From NCBI RefSeq assembly GCF_000230675.1, contig NZ_AGIK01000006.1:1-64000 (forward strand): a stretch of 64,000 nt of DNA, in the 5' to 3' direction. A model generated the notes under the pieces. It made no database searches. It was not told the origin of the DNA and saw only the letters and a program-made list of their open reading frames with translations. The translations under genes and the position numbers were made by a program. Source of the stretch: Synechococcus sp. WH 8016 (GTDB lineage: Bacteria; Cyanobacteriota; Cyanobacteriia; PCC-6307; Cyanobiaceae). Positions 9,374-18,321 of the stretch are shown here, one piece after another; within the stretch, counting starts at the first letter, position 1, and each line of letters starts with the position of its first letter.

Positions 9374-9982
9374 GTGGTGTTAGGTCCAATGGTCGACGGC
9401 GATGGCCTGGGCATCGCTGGGGTGGATGAAGTGGGTCGAGGCTGCTTGTTTGGGCCCGTCTTTGCAGCGGCCGTTGTGTTGAGCGATCAAGCCGCAGCGC
9501 ATTTGCAAGCGGCTGGCCTCACCGACAGCAAGGCATTAACACCGCGTCGTCGCGCCGCACTCGTTCCTCTGATTGAGGCGCATGCCCAGGCTTGGGGATT
9601 GGGTCAAAGCTCTGCTCGGGCGATTGATCACTACGGCATTCGCACCGCGACGGAGCAGGCCATGTTGTGTGCTCTGCAGCGCTTGCCCAGCCCGCCCCAG
9701 CTGGTTCTTGTGGATGGAGTGCTCCCATTGCGTTTGTGGGCGGGCTCTCAACGCACCATCGTGCGTGGGGACAGCAGTCATGCCGCCATAGCAGCTGCAA
9801 GTGTGTTGGCAAAAGAGGCTCGCGACGCTTTGCTTCGGCGCCTGTCGCATCGATTTCCAGGGTATGGACTGGAGCGACATGCCGGATATGGAACGGCTCA
9901 ACATCGAGCAGCGCTGCTGGCCGCTGGCCCAACCCCCCTGCATCGGCACTCGTTCTTGAGGAAGCTATTCGCTACCGGGTAG
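9374..9982 (+). CDS. rnhB: Ribonuclease HII
   Basis: A 202-residue enzyme that cuts the RNA strand of RNA-DNA hybrids and single ribonucleotides in DNA. The catalytic DEVGRG and SKALTPRRR motifs are near the N-terminus; the later LVDGVLPL and KEARD carry other conserved acidic positions. The gene follows rne by 3 bp, and the rne-rnhB pair is a known cyanobacterial operon. A start at GTG 9374 or ATG 9389 ([11 protein letters not shown]) is possible. Its 3' end overlaps the opposing DUF1997-like gene by 18 bp. Confidence 0.93.
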   Translation: MVLGPMVDGDGLGIAGVDEVGRGCLFGPVFAAAVVLSDQAAAHLQAAGLTDSKALTPRRRAALVPLIEAHAQAWGLGQSSARAIDHYGIRTATEQAMLCALQRLPSPPQLVLVDGVLPLRLWAGSQRTIVRGDSSHAAIAAASVLAKEARDALLRRLSHRFPGYGLERHAGYGTAQHRAALLAAGPTPLHRHSFLRKLFATG

Positions 9983-10540
9983 GGCGGACTCACTGGCGGG
10001 AGGGCTGTCTAAATCCTTGGCCCAAGACCGAAAATCAGCCACCAACTGACGACCGACTCGGCCTTTGATCGTGAGCAGAATGCCATTCAAGATGGACTCT
10101 CCGGTGCTCTCCAACACGCGCTTGGGAATGAGGCGTAGCAGGGGAGGCTGGCTGACTTCCACGCTCAACATGGCCTCCCCTTGCAGTCCCCTTGGAGTGG
10201 CTTCGAGCAAGGCTTCAAGGCTCAGTTGAAAATCATCCACTAAGCCCAAACCCTCGAGGTCCGCATCAAGAGCTCGGATCCGTAGTTGTCCGCTCACTTC
10301 ATCGACTTCCAGCGACACCACTGGTTTGACATGCAGTTGGAACACATTGAGTGTTGTCACGGTGTAGCGATAGTGCCCCGGTGCCAAGGCGGTGAGCTGG
10401 CTGGGGTCGAGCAACGCTTTGACAACGCGGTCGTGCTCATGCAAATAAGCCCGCAGACGTTCTGACTCATCTGCGATGGGTAGATCGAGATGCTGACTGG
10501 CTCGAAAGGCCAGGGGCATGACCGTGTCCTGACGCGGCAT
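9965..10540 (-). CDS. DUF1997-family protein
   Basis: A 191-residue protein with no enzyme motif I recognise. The composition and pattern (lipid-binding START-like beta strands: [21 protein letters not shown], then a helix-rich end) match the DUF1997 family, found mainly in cyanobacteria and plastid-bearing organisms. No signal peptide or membrane helix is evident, so it is probably soluble. It converges with rnhB (18-bp overlap) and its start region faces pheA head to head, leaving almost no room for a separate promoter. Function unknown. Confidence 0.75.
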   Translation of the reverse strand: MPRQDTVMPLAFRASQHLDLPIADESERLRAYLHEHDRVVKALLDPSQLTALAPGHYRYTVTTLNVFQLHVKPVVSLEVDEVSGQLRIRALDADLEGLGLVDDFQLSLEALLEATPRGLQGEAMLSVEVSQPPLLRLIPKRVLESTGESILNGILLTIKGRVGRQLVADFRSWAKDLDSPPASESALPGSE

Positions 10541-10571
10541 GATCCTATCGATCGATGTGTGTCTTGATCCG

Positions 10572-11411
10572 ATGCCGATGCGTGTGGCTTTTCTCGGGCC
10601 GGAAGGGACCTATGGGGAGCGGGCTGCTCGCAGCCTCATGAAACTTGAGGCGATCGAGAATCCAGAACTGGTGGCGTGTTCGGGGCTTCGGTCCGTGGTG
10701 GAGCATGTTGCCGATGGTCGCTGCGAATCGGCCGTCGTGCCTGTGGAGAACTCCGTTGAGGGGGGGGTTACGGCGAGCCTTGATGCTCTCTGGTCTTATT
10801 CGAACTTGAGAATTCGTCGTGCTGTTGTCCTGCCGATTCGTCATGCGCTGCTGAGCAGCGGCTCTCTTGAGGGAATTTCGGAAGTCCTGTCCCATCCCCA
10901 GGCTCTAGCCCAATGCAGCGGCTGGTTGGCTCGTCACCTACCGCACGCTGTGCAGCTCCCAGCCAGATCCACCGCTGAAGCGGCCAGGATGGTGCGAGGC
11001 AGTCACTTTCGAGCAGCCATCGCCGATCGCTCGTTAGCTGGGCAGCAGGGACTCCAGGAGTTGGCCTATCCAGTGAATGATGTCCCCGGCAACCGCACCC
11101 GCTTCTTGTTGCTTCAGAACGGTGAGGTGAGTTGTGAGGGAGATATTGCCAGTCTTGCCTTTTCACTGCATCAAAATGCTCCTGGGGCGTTGATTGAGGC
11201 CTTGCAAGCGATCGCCCAGCTCGGACTGAACATGAGCCGGATTGAATCGCGTCCCTCGAAGCGTGAACTTGGTGAATATGTGTTTTTTGTGGATGTGGAG
11301 CTGCCGGGGCAAAAGACGGCTGAGTACCTCGACAAGTTGACCACAAGCCTTCAGCCTCTGTGTGAACACCTTCTCCAATTCGGGGCTTATCCCAGTTCCG
11401 TGTTGGAGTGA
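10572..11411 (+). CDS. pheA: Prephenate dehydratase
   Basis: A 279-residue enzyme that converts prephenate to phenylpyruvate in phenylalanine synthesis. The dehydratase core begins MRVAFLGPEGTYGE and includes the catalytic-region NRTRFLLL. The C-terminal ACT domain has ESRPSKRELGEYVFFVD, the phenylalanine-sensing site in this family. There is no chorismate mutase domain, so it is the monofunctional type. I placed the start at ATG 10572 (another ATG is two codons later); the frame could start at 10539, but that would overlap the divergent gene. Confidence 0.94.
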   Translation: MPMRVAFLGPEGTYGERAARSLMKLEAIENPELVACSGLRSVVEHVADGRCESAVVPVENSVEGGVTASLDALWSYSNLRIRRAVVLPIRHALLSSGSLEGISEVLSHPQALAQCSGWLARHLPHAVQLPARSTAEAARMVRGSHFRAAIADRSLAGQQGLQELAYPVNDVPGNRTRFLLLQNGEVSCEGDIASLAFSLHQNAPGALIEALQAIAQLGLNMSRIESRPSKRELGEYVFFVDVELPGQKTAEYLDKLTTSLQPLCEHLLQFGAYPSSVLE

Positions 11412-11436
11412 TCTCAGGAGCTTGATCTCATTAGCC

Positions 11437-11464
11437 TGCGTTCAACAGCTTGCGTTCAACAGCT
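11437..11464. repeat. 14-bp perfect tandem duplication
   Basis: TGCGTTCAACAGCT occurs twice in direct succession (11437-11450 and 11451-11464) in the short gap between convergent pheA and the methyltransferase. I see no terminator hairpin in this gap. Confidence 0.8.
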
Positions 11465-11469
11465 TTCTC

Positions 11470-12414
11470 TCAAGCGTGATCGGTTTTAAACACACCGAAT
11501 TGCATCATTCCCCGGGCAAAAGCCCAACGCATTAAGAGCAGCGTTGGTGTTTCGCGTAGGCCCTGCAGAACGGCCTTGGGCCCAAGGCGGAGAATCGCAT
11601 TGGGCCTGCGAATCCCTTCAAGGATGGATTCATTCCAAGAGGGCAAGGTGGCGTCTGTCCAATCGTCGGTGCTGATCGTGCCGCGTTGATGGAGGCTGAT
11701 TTCAAGGTTCTGACGAAAACCGCGGATGCTGGCGAATTCAGGATGCGCCCATTGTGTGAGCAATTGATGCATCACCCAGCGTTCGCGTCGGTCAAGGGCA
11801 CCATCCTCTGGATCGCGACGGTTCCAGTCGGCTACGGCCAGGCGACCGCCAGGCTTCAGGACGCGTAGGAGTTCGTCGGCGAACCTCTGCTTGTCGGGCA
11901 TGTGAGGACCGGCCTCGACACTCCAAACGGCGTCAAACGTTTGATCCTCAAGCTGCAGGTTGAGGGCATCCATCACGGCGAAGCGACAGGACAATGTGTC
12001 GGGGGTGAGTTGGGTGGCTCGGTTGATCTGAGCCGGGCTGATGCTGATCCCCAAAACATCTAAGCCGTAGTCACGGGAAAGGATCCTGGCGCTTCCTCCT
12101 ATACCGCAACCCACATCCAAGACGCGGGATCCCGGGGGCAATTGATCGAAGCCACTCCAGCGGACCAACTCATGAACGAAGTCGGCTTTGGCCTGCCTGA
12201 AATCTCGAAGCTTTGCAGGGGTTCCGTAGTGCCCAAGATGAACATGCTCACCCCAAAGCGATTCCAATAACTGGTCATCGGTCCAAGCGTCGTAGGCGGC
12301 GGCAACGCTCTCACTGGAGTGATAGGCGCGGTTGCGTCGATTCCAAAGCTGGTAGGCACAACCCAAGAGCAGCAAAGCGGCTGCTGTTGATATGAGGACT
12401 GTCGTTGAAGGCAT
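11470..12414 (-). CDS. MPBQ/MSBQ-type methyltransferase (plastoquinone/tocopherol pathway)
   Basis: A 314-residue SAM-dependent methyltransferase. It has an N-terminal hydrophobic anchor (about residues 4-22), then motif I VLDVGCGIGGSAR, VWSVEAGPHMPDK and LKPGGRLAVADWNRRD. From memory it aligns along its length with Synechocystis Sll0418, the 2-methyl-6-phytyl/solanesyl-benzoquinol methyltransferase of vitamin E and plastoquinone synthesis. The C-terminal hydrophobic stretch also matches. The start overlaps the stop of the LON-domain gene as TAATG, so coupled translation is likely. A gamma-tocopherol-type methyltransferase is the main alternative. Confidence 0.82.
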   Translation of the reverse strand: MPSTTVLISTAAALLLLGCAYQLWNRRNRAYHSSESVAAAYDAWTDDQLLESLWGEHVHLGHYGTPAKLRDFRQAKADFVHELVRWSGFDQLPPGSRVLDVGCGIGGSARILSRDYGLDVLGISISPAQINRATQLTPDTLSCRFAVMDALNLQLEDQTFDAVWSVEAGPHMPDKQRFADELLRVLKPGGRLAVADWNRRDPEDGALDRRERWVMHQLLTQWAHPEFASIRGFRQNLEISLHQRGTISTDDWTDATLPSWNESILEGIRRPNAILRLGPKAVLQGLRETPTLLLMRWAFARGMMQFGVFKTDHA

Positions 12415-13076
12415 TAACCGTTGCTCGGATCGGTCTCTGACAGGGTGTCGCGTAAAACTGTGCGGGCAGCGAGCTGACGTCGGGTCTCATCCAACATTTC
12501 GAACTCCTGCTCCAGGCGTGTGCGCGTGTTGGTGAGCTCTAAGAGATCCTGTTGTTGGTCGGCGACTGGACCCCCTAGGTGCGCTCCAATCCAGAAGGAG
12601 AGCTCGCGTGGAAGGTCTGGAAGGTCGTCAGGGAGTGAAGATTTGGAGTCGGTCAGCTTGCCCGTCAGTTCGACCACATCTTTCAACGCTTGCGTCACGG
12701 TCGCCGCTAAAGACTCCAATTCGCTGGTGTTGTCGACCGGCTCGTCTTCGATCCAGCTGACCATTGCTGAGCGAAAGGGGGTCTCCCTGGTGACGTTGAG
12801 GACGCGAAAACGCTGTTGTCCGAGGGTCACGATGTTGCTGCGGCCATCGTCTCCGGTTTGATGCTGAATCACCTCAGCACAACAGCCAACAGCGGCCATT
12901 GTTTGTTGATTTGGATCCCAACGCACGACTCCAAATCGACGATCCGTTTCCAGGACGCTCTGCAACATCATTCGGTAACGCGACTCGAAGATATGCAGCG
13001 GCAGAACGTCGCTTGGGAAAAGAACCACATCCGGCAGAGGAAACAGAGGGAGTTCTCTGACGGACAGATCAACCAC
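12414..13076 (-). CDS. LON substrate-binding-domain protein
   Basis: A 220-residue protein that matches the N-terminal (substrate-binding) domain of Lon protease: LPLFPLPDVVLFPSDVLPLHIFE at the N-terminus, then RYRMMLQSVL and RFGVVRW. No ATPase or protease domain follows, so it is a stand-alone LON-N protein of unknown role. The C-terminal third is helical and acidic. It lies downstream of rpsJ in the same direction (57 bp) and overlaps the following methyltransferase start by one base. Confidence 0.86.
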   Translation of the reverse strand: MVDLSVRELPLFPLPDVVLFPSDVLPLHIFESRYRMMLQSVLETDRRFGVVRWDPNQQTMAAVGCCAEVIQHQTGDDGRSNIVTLGQQRFRVLNVTRETPFRSAMVSWIEDEPVDNTSELESLAATVTQALKDVVELTGKLTDSKSSLPDDLPDLPRELSFWIGAHLGGPVADQQQDLLELTNTRTRLEQEFEMLDETRRQLAARTVLRDTLSETDPSNG

Positions 13077-13133
13077 GCAGGATTTAAGCGAAGAGCAAAA
13101 TACTAGGCAGCTGATCGTGGGATGGGGCCTCGA

Positions 13134-13454
13134 TCAGAGCTTGACCTCGATGTCGACTCCACTGGGGAGGTCGAGCTTCATGAGCGCGTCGATGGTCTTT
13201 GCAGAAGGGCTGTAAATATCGATGATGCGTCGATGGGTCCGCGTTTCAAAGTGCTCGCGTGAATCCTTATCCACGTGGGGCGAGCGCAGAACGCAGTAAA
13301 TTTTCCGCTTCGTAGGCAGTGGAATCGGGCCAATGGCCGTTGCTGCCGTGTTGTCGGCAGTCTCAATAATTTTGTCGCAGGAGAGATCCAGCATGCGGCG
13401 ATCAAACGCCTTGAGACGAATGCGAATCTTTTGCTGAGCAATTGCGGTGGACAT
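13134..13454 (-). CDS. rpsJ: 30S ribosomal protein S10
   Basis: A 106-residue protein of typical length: [15 protein letters not shown] at the start, then [30 protein letters not shown]10 is a head protein of the 30S subunit and, in bacteria, NusE of antitermination complexes. Here it is the last gene of the str cluster after tuf instead of leading the rplC cluster as in Escherichia coli; this placement is usual in cyanobacteria. A 152-bp structured gap separates it from tuf. Confidence 0.97.
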   Translation of the reverse strand: MSTAIAQQKIRIRLKAFDRRMLDLSCDKIIETADNTAATAIGPIPLPTKRKIYCVLRSPHVDKDSREHFETRTHRRIIDIYSPSAKTIDALMKLDLPSGVDIEVKL

Positions 13455-13512
13455 GGAAGCGCAAGAAAGTCCCTAAAAGAGACGGAGAGGATGGATTTTC
13501 GAGGTTCGGACT

Positions 13513-13591
13513 CAAGAGCTCCAGAGGTTGGAGCTCTTGCACTCAAGAACTGTAAGGGACGGCCTCACCGCAGTCAGGCTCTCCCTTACAG
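13513..13591 (-). promoter_or_regulatory. Two perfect stem-loops in the tuf-rpsJ gap
   Basis: CAAGAGCTCC/GGAGCTCTTG (13513-13522 with 13530-13539, 7-nt loop) and CTGTAAGGGA/TCCCTTACAG (13550-13559 with 13582-13591, 22-nt loop containing a further GCCT/AGGC pairing) lie between tuf and rpsJ. Neither is followed by a T-run on the minus strand, so a simple intrinsic terminator is unlikely. RNA processing, 3'-end protection of the tuf mRNA, or attenuation before rpsJ are possible. Confidence 0.6.
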
Positions 13592-13606
13592 GGATTGAGC
13601 ATTAGA

Positions 13607-14806
13607 TCATTCGATGATCTTGGAGACCACGCCAGCACCGATGGTGCGACCACCTTCGCGAATAGCGAAGCGCATGCCCATTTCCATGGCAACGGGGCAG
13701 ATCAACTCACCAGTCATCTGGATGTTGTCTCCAGGCATCACCATTTCAACGTTGGTGCCATCTTCCGCCGTGAATGCGGTGATCTGGCCGGTCACGTCCG
13801 TGGTACGGATATAGAACTGCGGGCGGTAGCCAGCAAAGAAAGGTGTGTGACGTCCACCTTCTTCTTTCTTGAGAACGTAAACCTGACCCTCAAACTTGGT
13901 GTGAGGAGTGATCGAGCCGGGCTTCACAAGCACCATGCCCCGTTCGATGTCTTCCTTCTGAACGCCGCGAAGCAGAAGACCCACGTTGTCGCCGGCCATG
14001 CCCTCGTCGAGCAGTTTGCGGAACATCTCAACACCGGTAACGGTGGTTTTGCGGGGCTCTCTGATACCCACGATTTCAACTTCTTCGCCAACTTTGACGA
14101 TGCCGCGTTCGATACGACCGGTAGCGACGGTGCCACGTCCAGTGATGGAGAACACATCTTCGATCGCCATCAGGAATGGCTTGTCCACTTCGCGCTCGGG
14201 TTCGGGGATGCTTGCATCCACCGCTGCCATCAATTCTTCAATTTTGGCTTCCCATTCTGCTTCGCCCTCAATGGCTTTAAGGCCAGAGACTTGAACAACA
14301 GGGATGTCGTCGCCGGGGAAGTCGTAGCTGGACAGCAACTCGCGGATCTCGAGTTCAACCAACTCGATGATTTCTTCGTCATCGACCATGTCGCACTTAT
14401 TCAGTGCCACAACCAAGGCGGGAACGCCAACTTGCTTGGCGAGAAGGATGTGCTCCTTGGTTTGAGCCATGGGGCCGTCGGTGGCTGCGCACACGAGGAT
14501 GGCGCCATCCATCTGAGCAGCACCCGTGATCATGTTCTTCACATAGTCCGCGTGACCAGGGCAGTCAACGTGGGCGTAGTGGCGGGTATCGGTTTCGTAC
14601 TCAACGTGAGCAGTATTGATGGTGATGCCACGCTCGCGCTCCTCAGGAGCACCATCAATGTCGGCATAGTTTTGAACCTCAGCCTGACCTTTCTTGGCGA
14701 GCACGTTTGTGATCGCTGCGGTGAGGGTGGTTTTGCCGTGGTCAACGTGGCCGATGGTGCCGATGTTGACGTGGGGCTTGTTCCTTTCGAACTTCTCGCG
14801 AGCCAT
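13607..14806 (-). CDS. tuf: Elongation factor Tu
   Basis: A 399-residue GTPase that carries aminoacyl-tRNA to the ribosome. G motifs: [25 protein letters not shown] and [10 protein letters not shown], then domains 2 and 3 ([39 protein letters not shown] in part). The length and sequence are typical of cyanobacteria. It follows fusA by 41 bp in the str cluster. A long plus-strand open frame over the same bases is a codon-bias artefact. Confidence 0.98.
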   Translation of the reverse strand: MAREKFERNKPHVNIGTIGHVDHGKTTLTAAITNVLAKKGQAEVQNYADIDGAPEERERGITINTAHVEYETDTRHYAHVDCPGHADYVKNMITGAAQMDGAILVCAATDGPMAQTKEHILLAKQVGVPALVVALNKCDMVDDEEIIELVELEIRELLSSYDFPGDDIPVVQVSGLKAIEGEAEWEAKIEELMAAVDASIPEPEREVDKPFLMAIEDVFSITGRGTVATGRIERGIVKVGEEVEIVGIREPRKTTVTGVEMFRKLLDEGMAGDNVGLLLRGVQKEDIERGMVLVKPGSITPHTKFEGQVYVLKKEEGGRHTPFFAGYRPQFYIRTTDVTGQITAFTAEDGTNVEMVMPGDNIQMTGELICPVAMEMGMRFAIREGGRTIGAGVVSKIIE

Positions 14807-14847
14807 TTTGGTAAAGAATCTAGGGGTGAATTAAGGGAGTGTAGAGA

Positions 14848-16923
14848 TCAGGAATTGCCCTGATTCTTGGAGATGATGGCCTCGGCCACATTGCGAGGAA
14901 CATCCTCGTAGTGACTGAACTCCATCGAGAAAATACCCCGACCCTGGGTCATGGATCGGAGTTCGGTGGCATAGCCGAACATCTCGGCCAAGGGCACCTT
15001 GGAAGAGACTTTAGACGTTCCGTCATCGACGGACTGGCCCTCTACCTGTCCCCGGCGAGAGGACAGGTCGCCGATCACCGAACCGAGGAAATCCTCGGGG
15101 ATTTCGACTTCGACCTTCATCATCGGCTCAAGAAGTACAGGATTGCACTTCTTGACCGCATCCTTGAAGGCCATAGAGCCAGCAATCTTGAAAGCCATCT
15201 CCGACGAGTCCACATCGTGGTAAGACCCATCGACCATCGTGCATTTGACATCAATCAGGGGATAACCAGCAATCACACCTGACTCGCAGGTCTCCTTCAT
15301 GCCCTGCTCTGCAGGCTTGATGTATTCCTTGGGAACGATGCCACCAACAATTTTGTTGATGAATTCAAAGCCAGATTCTGGTTCGCCAGGCTCCATCTCG
15401 ATGACGACGTGACCGTATTGGCCTTTACCACCGGTTTGCCGGGAGAACTTGCCTTCCCCTTTCGATGAACCACGAATGGTTTCTCTGTAAGAAACTTGAG
15501 GGGCACCAATATTGGCTTCCACTTTGAATTCGCGCAGCATGCGATCCACCAAAATTTCGAGGTGGAGTTCGCCCATGCCTGCGATCACGGTCTGACCTGT
15601 TTCCTGATCAGTACGGACACGGAACGTCGGATCTTCTTCGGCCAATGACACCAAGGCTTTGGAGAGTTTCTCCATGTCGCCTTTGGTTTTGGGTTCGACT
15701 GCAACTGAGATCACGGGCTCAGGCACAAACAGCGTTTCCAAAACAATTGGATCGTCTGTTGAGCAGAGAGTGTCTCCGGTGGTTGTGTTCTTGAGACCCA
15801 AAACAGCTCCGAGATCACCGGCACGAAGGGCATCCACTTCTTCGCGATCATCGGCTTTGAGAACGACGAGGCGAGAAATGCGCTCTTTGCTGTCTTTGGT
15901 GGAGTTCAACACGTAGCTTCCTTTCTCGAGGATGCCTGAATACATGCGAACAAAGGTGAGCTTGCCGTAGGGATCAGCCATCACCTTGAAGGCCAGAGCA
16001 CTGAAGGGCGCGCTGTCGTCGGAAGGGCGAACCGCTTCCTTGCCGTTCGGAAGAATGCCTTGAATTGGTGGCACATCGATGGGCGCTGGCAGGTAATCAA
16101 CAACAGCGTCGAGAACCAGTTGCACGCCTTTGTTTTTAAAGGCTGAGCCACAGAGAACAGGAACCAAGCTGTGCTTCAGAACGCCAGTACGAATCCCTTG
16201 CTTAAGTTCGGAGTTGGAAAGTTCACCTGATTCGAGGAACTTTTCGATCAGATCTTCATCTGTTTCGGCAATCGTTTCCATCAGAATATTGCGCCACTTA
16301 TCGACCTCCTCTTTCATGTCGGCTGGAACATCGGTGATCTCGATGTCTTGGCCTAAGTCATCCTTATAGATATGCGCCTTGTTTTCTACGAGGTCGATGA
16401 TTCCGCTGAGTTCGCCTTCGGCTCCGATTGGAAGCTGAATGGGAACCGCATTGGCCTTGAGGCGATCCTTGATTTGGCCGTAGACCTTCAAGAAGTCGGC
16501 ACCCGTGCGGTCCATCTTGTTGACGAACACCATGCGCGGCACGGAATAACGGTCGGCTTGGCGCCACACCGTTTCCGATTGTGGTTGGACACCACCAACG
16601 GCACAAAAGACGGCAATAACACCATCGAGAACGCGCATGGAGCGTTCAACTTCGATGGTGAAGTCAACGTGTCCAGGGGTATCAATAATGTTGATCCGGT
16701 GGTCATTCCAGCTTGTGGAAATAGCAGCGGCAGTAATGGTGATCCCACGCTCACGCTCCTGGGCCATCCAGTCGGTTACAGCGGCACCGTCATGCACCTC
16801 ACCAATTTTGTGCACCACACCGGAGTAGAACAGAATCCTCTCAGTGGTGGTTGTTTTACCAGCGTCAATATGGGCTGCAATACCAATATTTCTGACGCGT
16901 TCCAGGGGAAAGTCGCGTGCCAC
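14848..16923 (-). CDS. fusA: Elongation factor G
   Basis: A 691-residue translocase GTPase with G1 [16 protein letters not shown]3 [16 protein letters not shown] and [10 protein letters not shown]. The C-terminal domains IV and V are complete, with [16 protein letters not shown] and the final [12 protein letters not shown]. It catalyses movement of tRNAs and mRNA after peptide-bond formation. Downstream of rpsG by 77 bp and upstream of tuf. Length is normal for the family. Confidence 0.98.
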   Translation of the reverse strand: MARDFPLERVRNIGIAAHIDAGKTTTTERILFYSGVVHKIGEVHDGAAVTDWMAQERERGITITAAAISTSWNDHRINIIDTPGHVDFTIEVERSMRVLDGVIAVFCAVGGVQPQSETVWRQADRYSVPRMVFVNKMDRTGADFLKVYGQIKDRLKANAVPIQLPIGAEGELSGIIDLVENKAHIYKDDLGQDIEITDVPADMKEEVDKWRNILMETIAETDEDLIEKFLESGELSNSELKQGIRTGVLKHSLVPVLCGSAFKNKGVQLVLDAVVDYLPAPIDVPPIQGILPNGKEAVRPSDDSAPFSALAFKVMADPYGKLTFVRMYSGILEKGSYVLNSTKDSKERISRLVVLKADDREEVDALRAGDLGAVLGLKNTTTGDTLCSTDDPIVLETLFVPEPVISVAVEPKTKGDMEKLSKALVSLAEEDPTFRVRTDQETGQTVIAGMGELHLEILVDRMLREFKVEANIGAPQVSYRETIRGSSKGEGKFSRQTGGKGQYGHVVIEMEPGEPESGFEFINKIVGGIVPKEYIKPAEQGMKETCESGVIAGYPLIDVKCTMVDGSYHDVDSSEMAFKIAGSMAFKDAVKKCNPVLLEPMMKVEVEIPEDFLGSVIGDLSSRRGQVEGQSVDDGTSKVSSKVPLAEMFGYATELRSMTQGRGIFSMEFSHYEDVPRNVAEAIISKNQGNS

Positions 16924-17000
16924 AGGATACTCCGGGGTGGGGCGTTAAAAAGCGAATGTGACTCTACATGTCAACCTGAGTAAATCAGGTTGACTGAAGA

Positions 17001-17471
17001 TCAGTAGCGATAGTGGGCGAAAGCTTTGTTCGCTTCAGCCATCTTGTGGGTTTCTTCCCGTTTGCGGACGGCACTACCAGCTTCGTTCGCGGCGTCCATT
17101 AATTCGCCAGCAAGCTTTTGGGCCATGCTGCGACCGTTACGAGCTCTTGAGAAATTCACGAGCCAACGCAGAGCCATCGCAGTGCCCCGCTCTTGGCGAA
17201 CTTCCATCGGCACCTGATAGGTCGCACCACCAACGCGGCGAGCACGAACTTCGACGAGTGGAGTCGCGTTCTTGACTGCCGTTTCGAACAGCTCGACGGG
17301 ATCACCACCGGTGCGTTCACCGATCAATCCAAAAGCATCAGAAAGAATGCGTTGGGCGGTGGACTTTTTTCCATGCTTCATCAACCGAGCCACCATCATC
17401 GTGGCTAGACGGTTGTTGAATTGTGGATCCGGAAGGATCGGACGCTTGACTGCTGCGTTACGGCGTGACAT
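17001..17471 (-). CDS. rpsG: 30S ribosomal protein S7
   Basis: A 156-residue protein that nucleates assembly of the 30S head and contacts the E-site tRNA. It has the S7 pattern [18 protein letters not shown] and [20 protein letters not shown], with the C-terminal [26 protein letters not shown]. Length is as expected. Second gene of the str cluster, 51 bp after rpsL. Confidence 0.98.
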   Translation of the reverse strand: MSRRNAAVKRPILPDPQFNNRLATMMVARLMKHGKKSTAQRILSDAFGLIGERTGGDPVELFETAVKNATPLVEVRARRVGGATYQVPMEVRQERGTAMALRWLVNFSRARNGRSMAQKLAGELMDAANEAGSAVRKREETHKMAEANKAFAHYRY

Positions 17472-17522
17472 GAACCGTTAGGTGTGGAGAAACAGAGTGA
17501 GAAAAAGTGGAAAGAGTGAAAA

Positions 17523-17897
17523 TCACTCTTTGGGCGACTTGGCGCCGTACTTCGAACGGGATTGACGGCGGTCCTTGACACCAGCGGTATCCAAGGTTCC
17601 GCGAATGATGTGGTAGCGAACACCGGGAAGATCCTTGACTCTTCCTCCACGGATGAGGACCACAGAGTGCTCCTGGAGGTTATGGCCGATGCCACCGATG
17701 TAAGCCGTGACCTCGAACCCGGAGGTGAGGCGTACACGGGCCACTTTGCGTAGAGCCGAATTCGGCTTCTTCGGGGTGGAGGTATACACGCGGGTGCATA
17801 CACCCCGTCGCTCCGGGCAAGCCCTAAGCGCAGGAGATTTGGTTTTCGCCTTGAGGGTCTGACGCTCGTGACGGATTAGTTGCTGGATGGTTGGCAT
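17523..17897 (-). CDS. rpsL: 30S ribosomal protein S12
   Basis: A 124-residue decoding-centre protein. [24 protein letters not shown] begins it; the conserved loop [14 protein letters not shown] and the KDLPGVRYH segment, which carry the classical streptomycin-resistance positions, are wild type in appearance. It leads the str cluster. The 77 bp upstream, before the divergent-looking but co-directional HesB-like gene, should hold the str promoter; I did not identify clear -35/-10 boxes. Confidence 0.98.
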   Translation of the reverse strand: MPTIQQLIRHERQTLKAKTKSPALRACPERRGVCTRVYTSTPKKPNSALRKVARVRLTSGFEVTAYIGGIGHNLQEHSVVLIRGGRVKDLPGVRYHIIRGTLDTAGVKDRRQSRSKYGAKSPKE

Positions 17898-17974
17898 CGA
17901 CGGTCGGGATGCGGCCGGAGACCCGACCTAGTTCGACAATCCGTCACCATACTGGTTCGTCTGACCTTTTTTTC

Positions 17975-18313
17975 TTAGCAGCGGGAAAAAGCGCTTCCGC
18001 AGAGACAGCAACGCACGTTGTCTTGGGGGCTGATCAGAAAGCCACCGCCACTCAGATCACCGCGGTAATCGAGGCACAGACCCTCTAAAAGATGGAGTTG
18101 CTCCTCTGGTGCGTGAAGTGTGACTCCATCGGCTCGTGCCATGGCAATCCCGGCGAGGTGACCGGGTCGCAGGCGGATCACGTGTTGTTCGCAGCTGCCG
18201 GATACCAAGTCCAAATGCATCAACCCTGGTGTCCCTGCTACCGCTGCCTGACGACCGAGTTCCGCTGCAGCGGAGGCGCTGATGGAGAACGTGGCGCCCA
18301 TAGCCATTCGCAT
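17975..18313 (-). CDS. HesB/IscA-like (A-type) iron-sulfur protein
   Basis: A 112-residue protein from ATG 18313. It has the A-type carrier layout: helix SASAAAELGRQAA, then a first cysteine in SGSCEQHVIRL, then LCLDYRGDLSGGGFLISP and a terminal CCLCGSAFSRC. These positions match the three cluster-binding cysteines of IscA/HesB, but the usual GGCSG is GSCEQ and the tail has extra cysteines, so it is a divergent member. It may hold or pass on Fe-S clusters; this is inferred. It starts 9 bp after the stop of the upstream glycosidase gene, in the same direction. Confidence 0.72.
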   Translation of the reverse strand: MRMAMGATFSISASAAAELGRQAAVAGTPGLMHLDLVSGSCEQHVIRLRPGHLAGIAMARADGVTLHAPEEQLHLLEGLCLDYRGDLSGGGFLISPQDNVRCCLCGSAFSRC

Positions 18314-18321
18314 CAATGAAT

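Noticed and set aside
9965-9982. Overlap of rnhB and the DUF1997-like gene considered as a frameshift or error
   Set aside because: Both proteins have normal ends; an 18-bp tail-to-tail overlap is ordinary in compact genomes.
13595-14863. A 422-codon plus-strand open frame antisense to tuf
   Set aside because: It mirrors the strongly biased codons of EF-Tu, has no family similarity and covers tuf almost exactly; a shadow.
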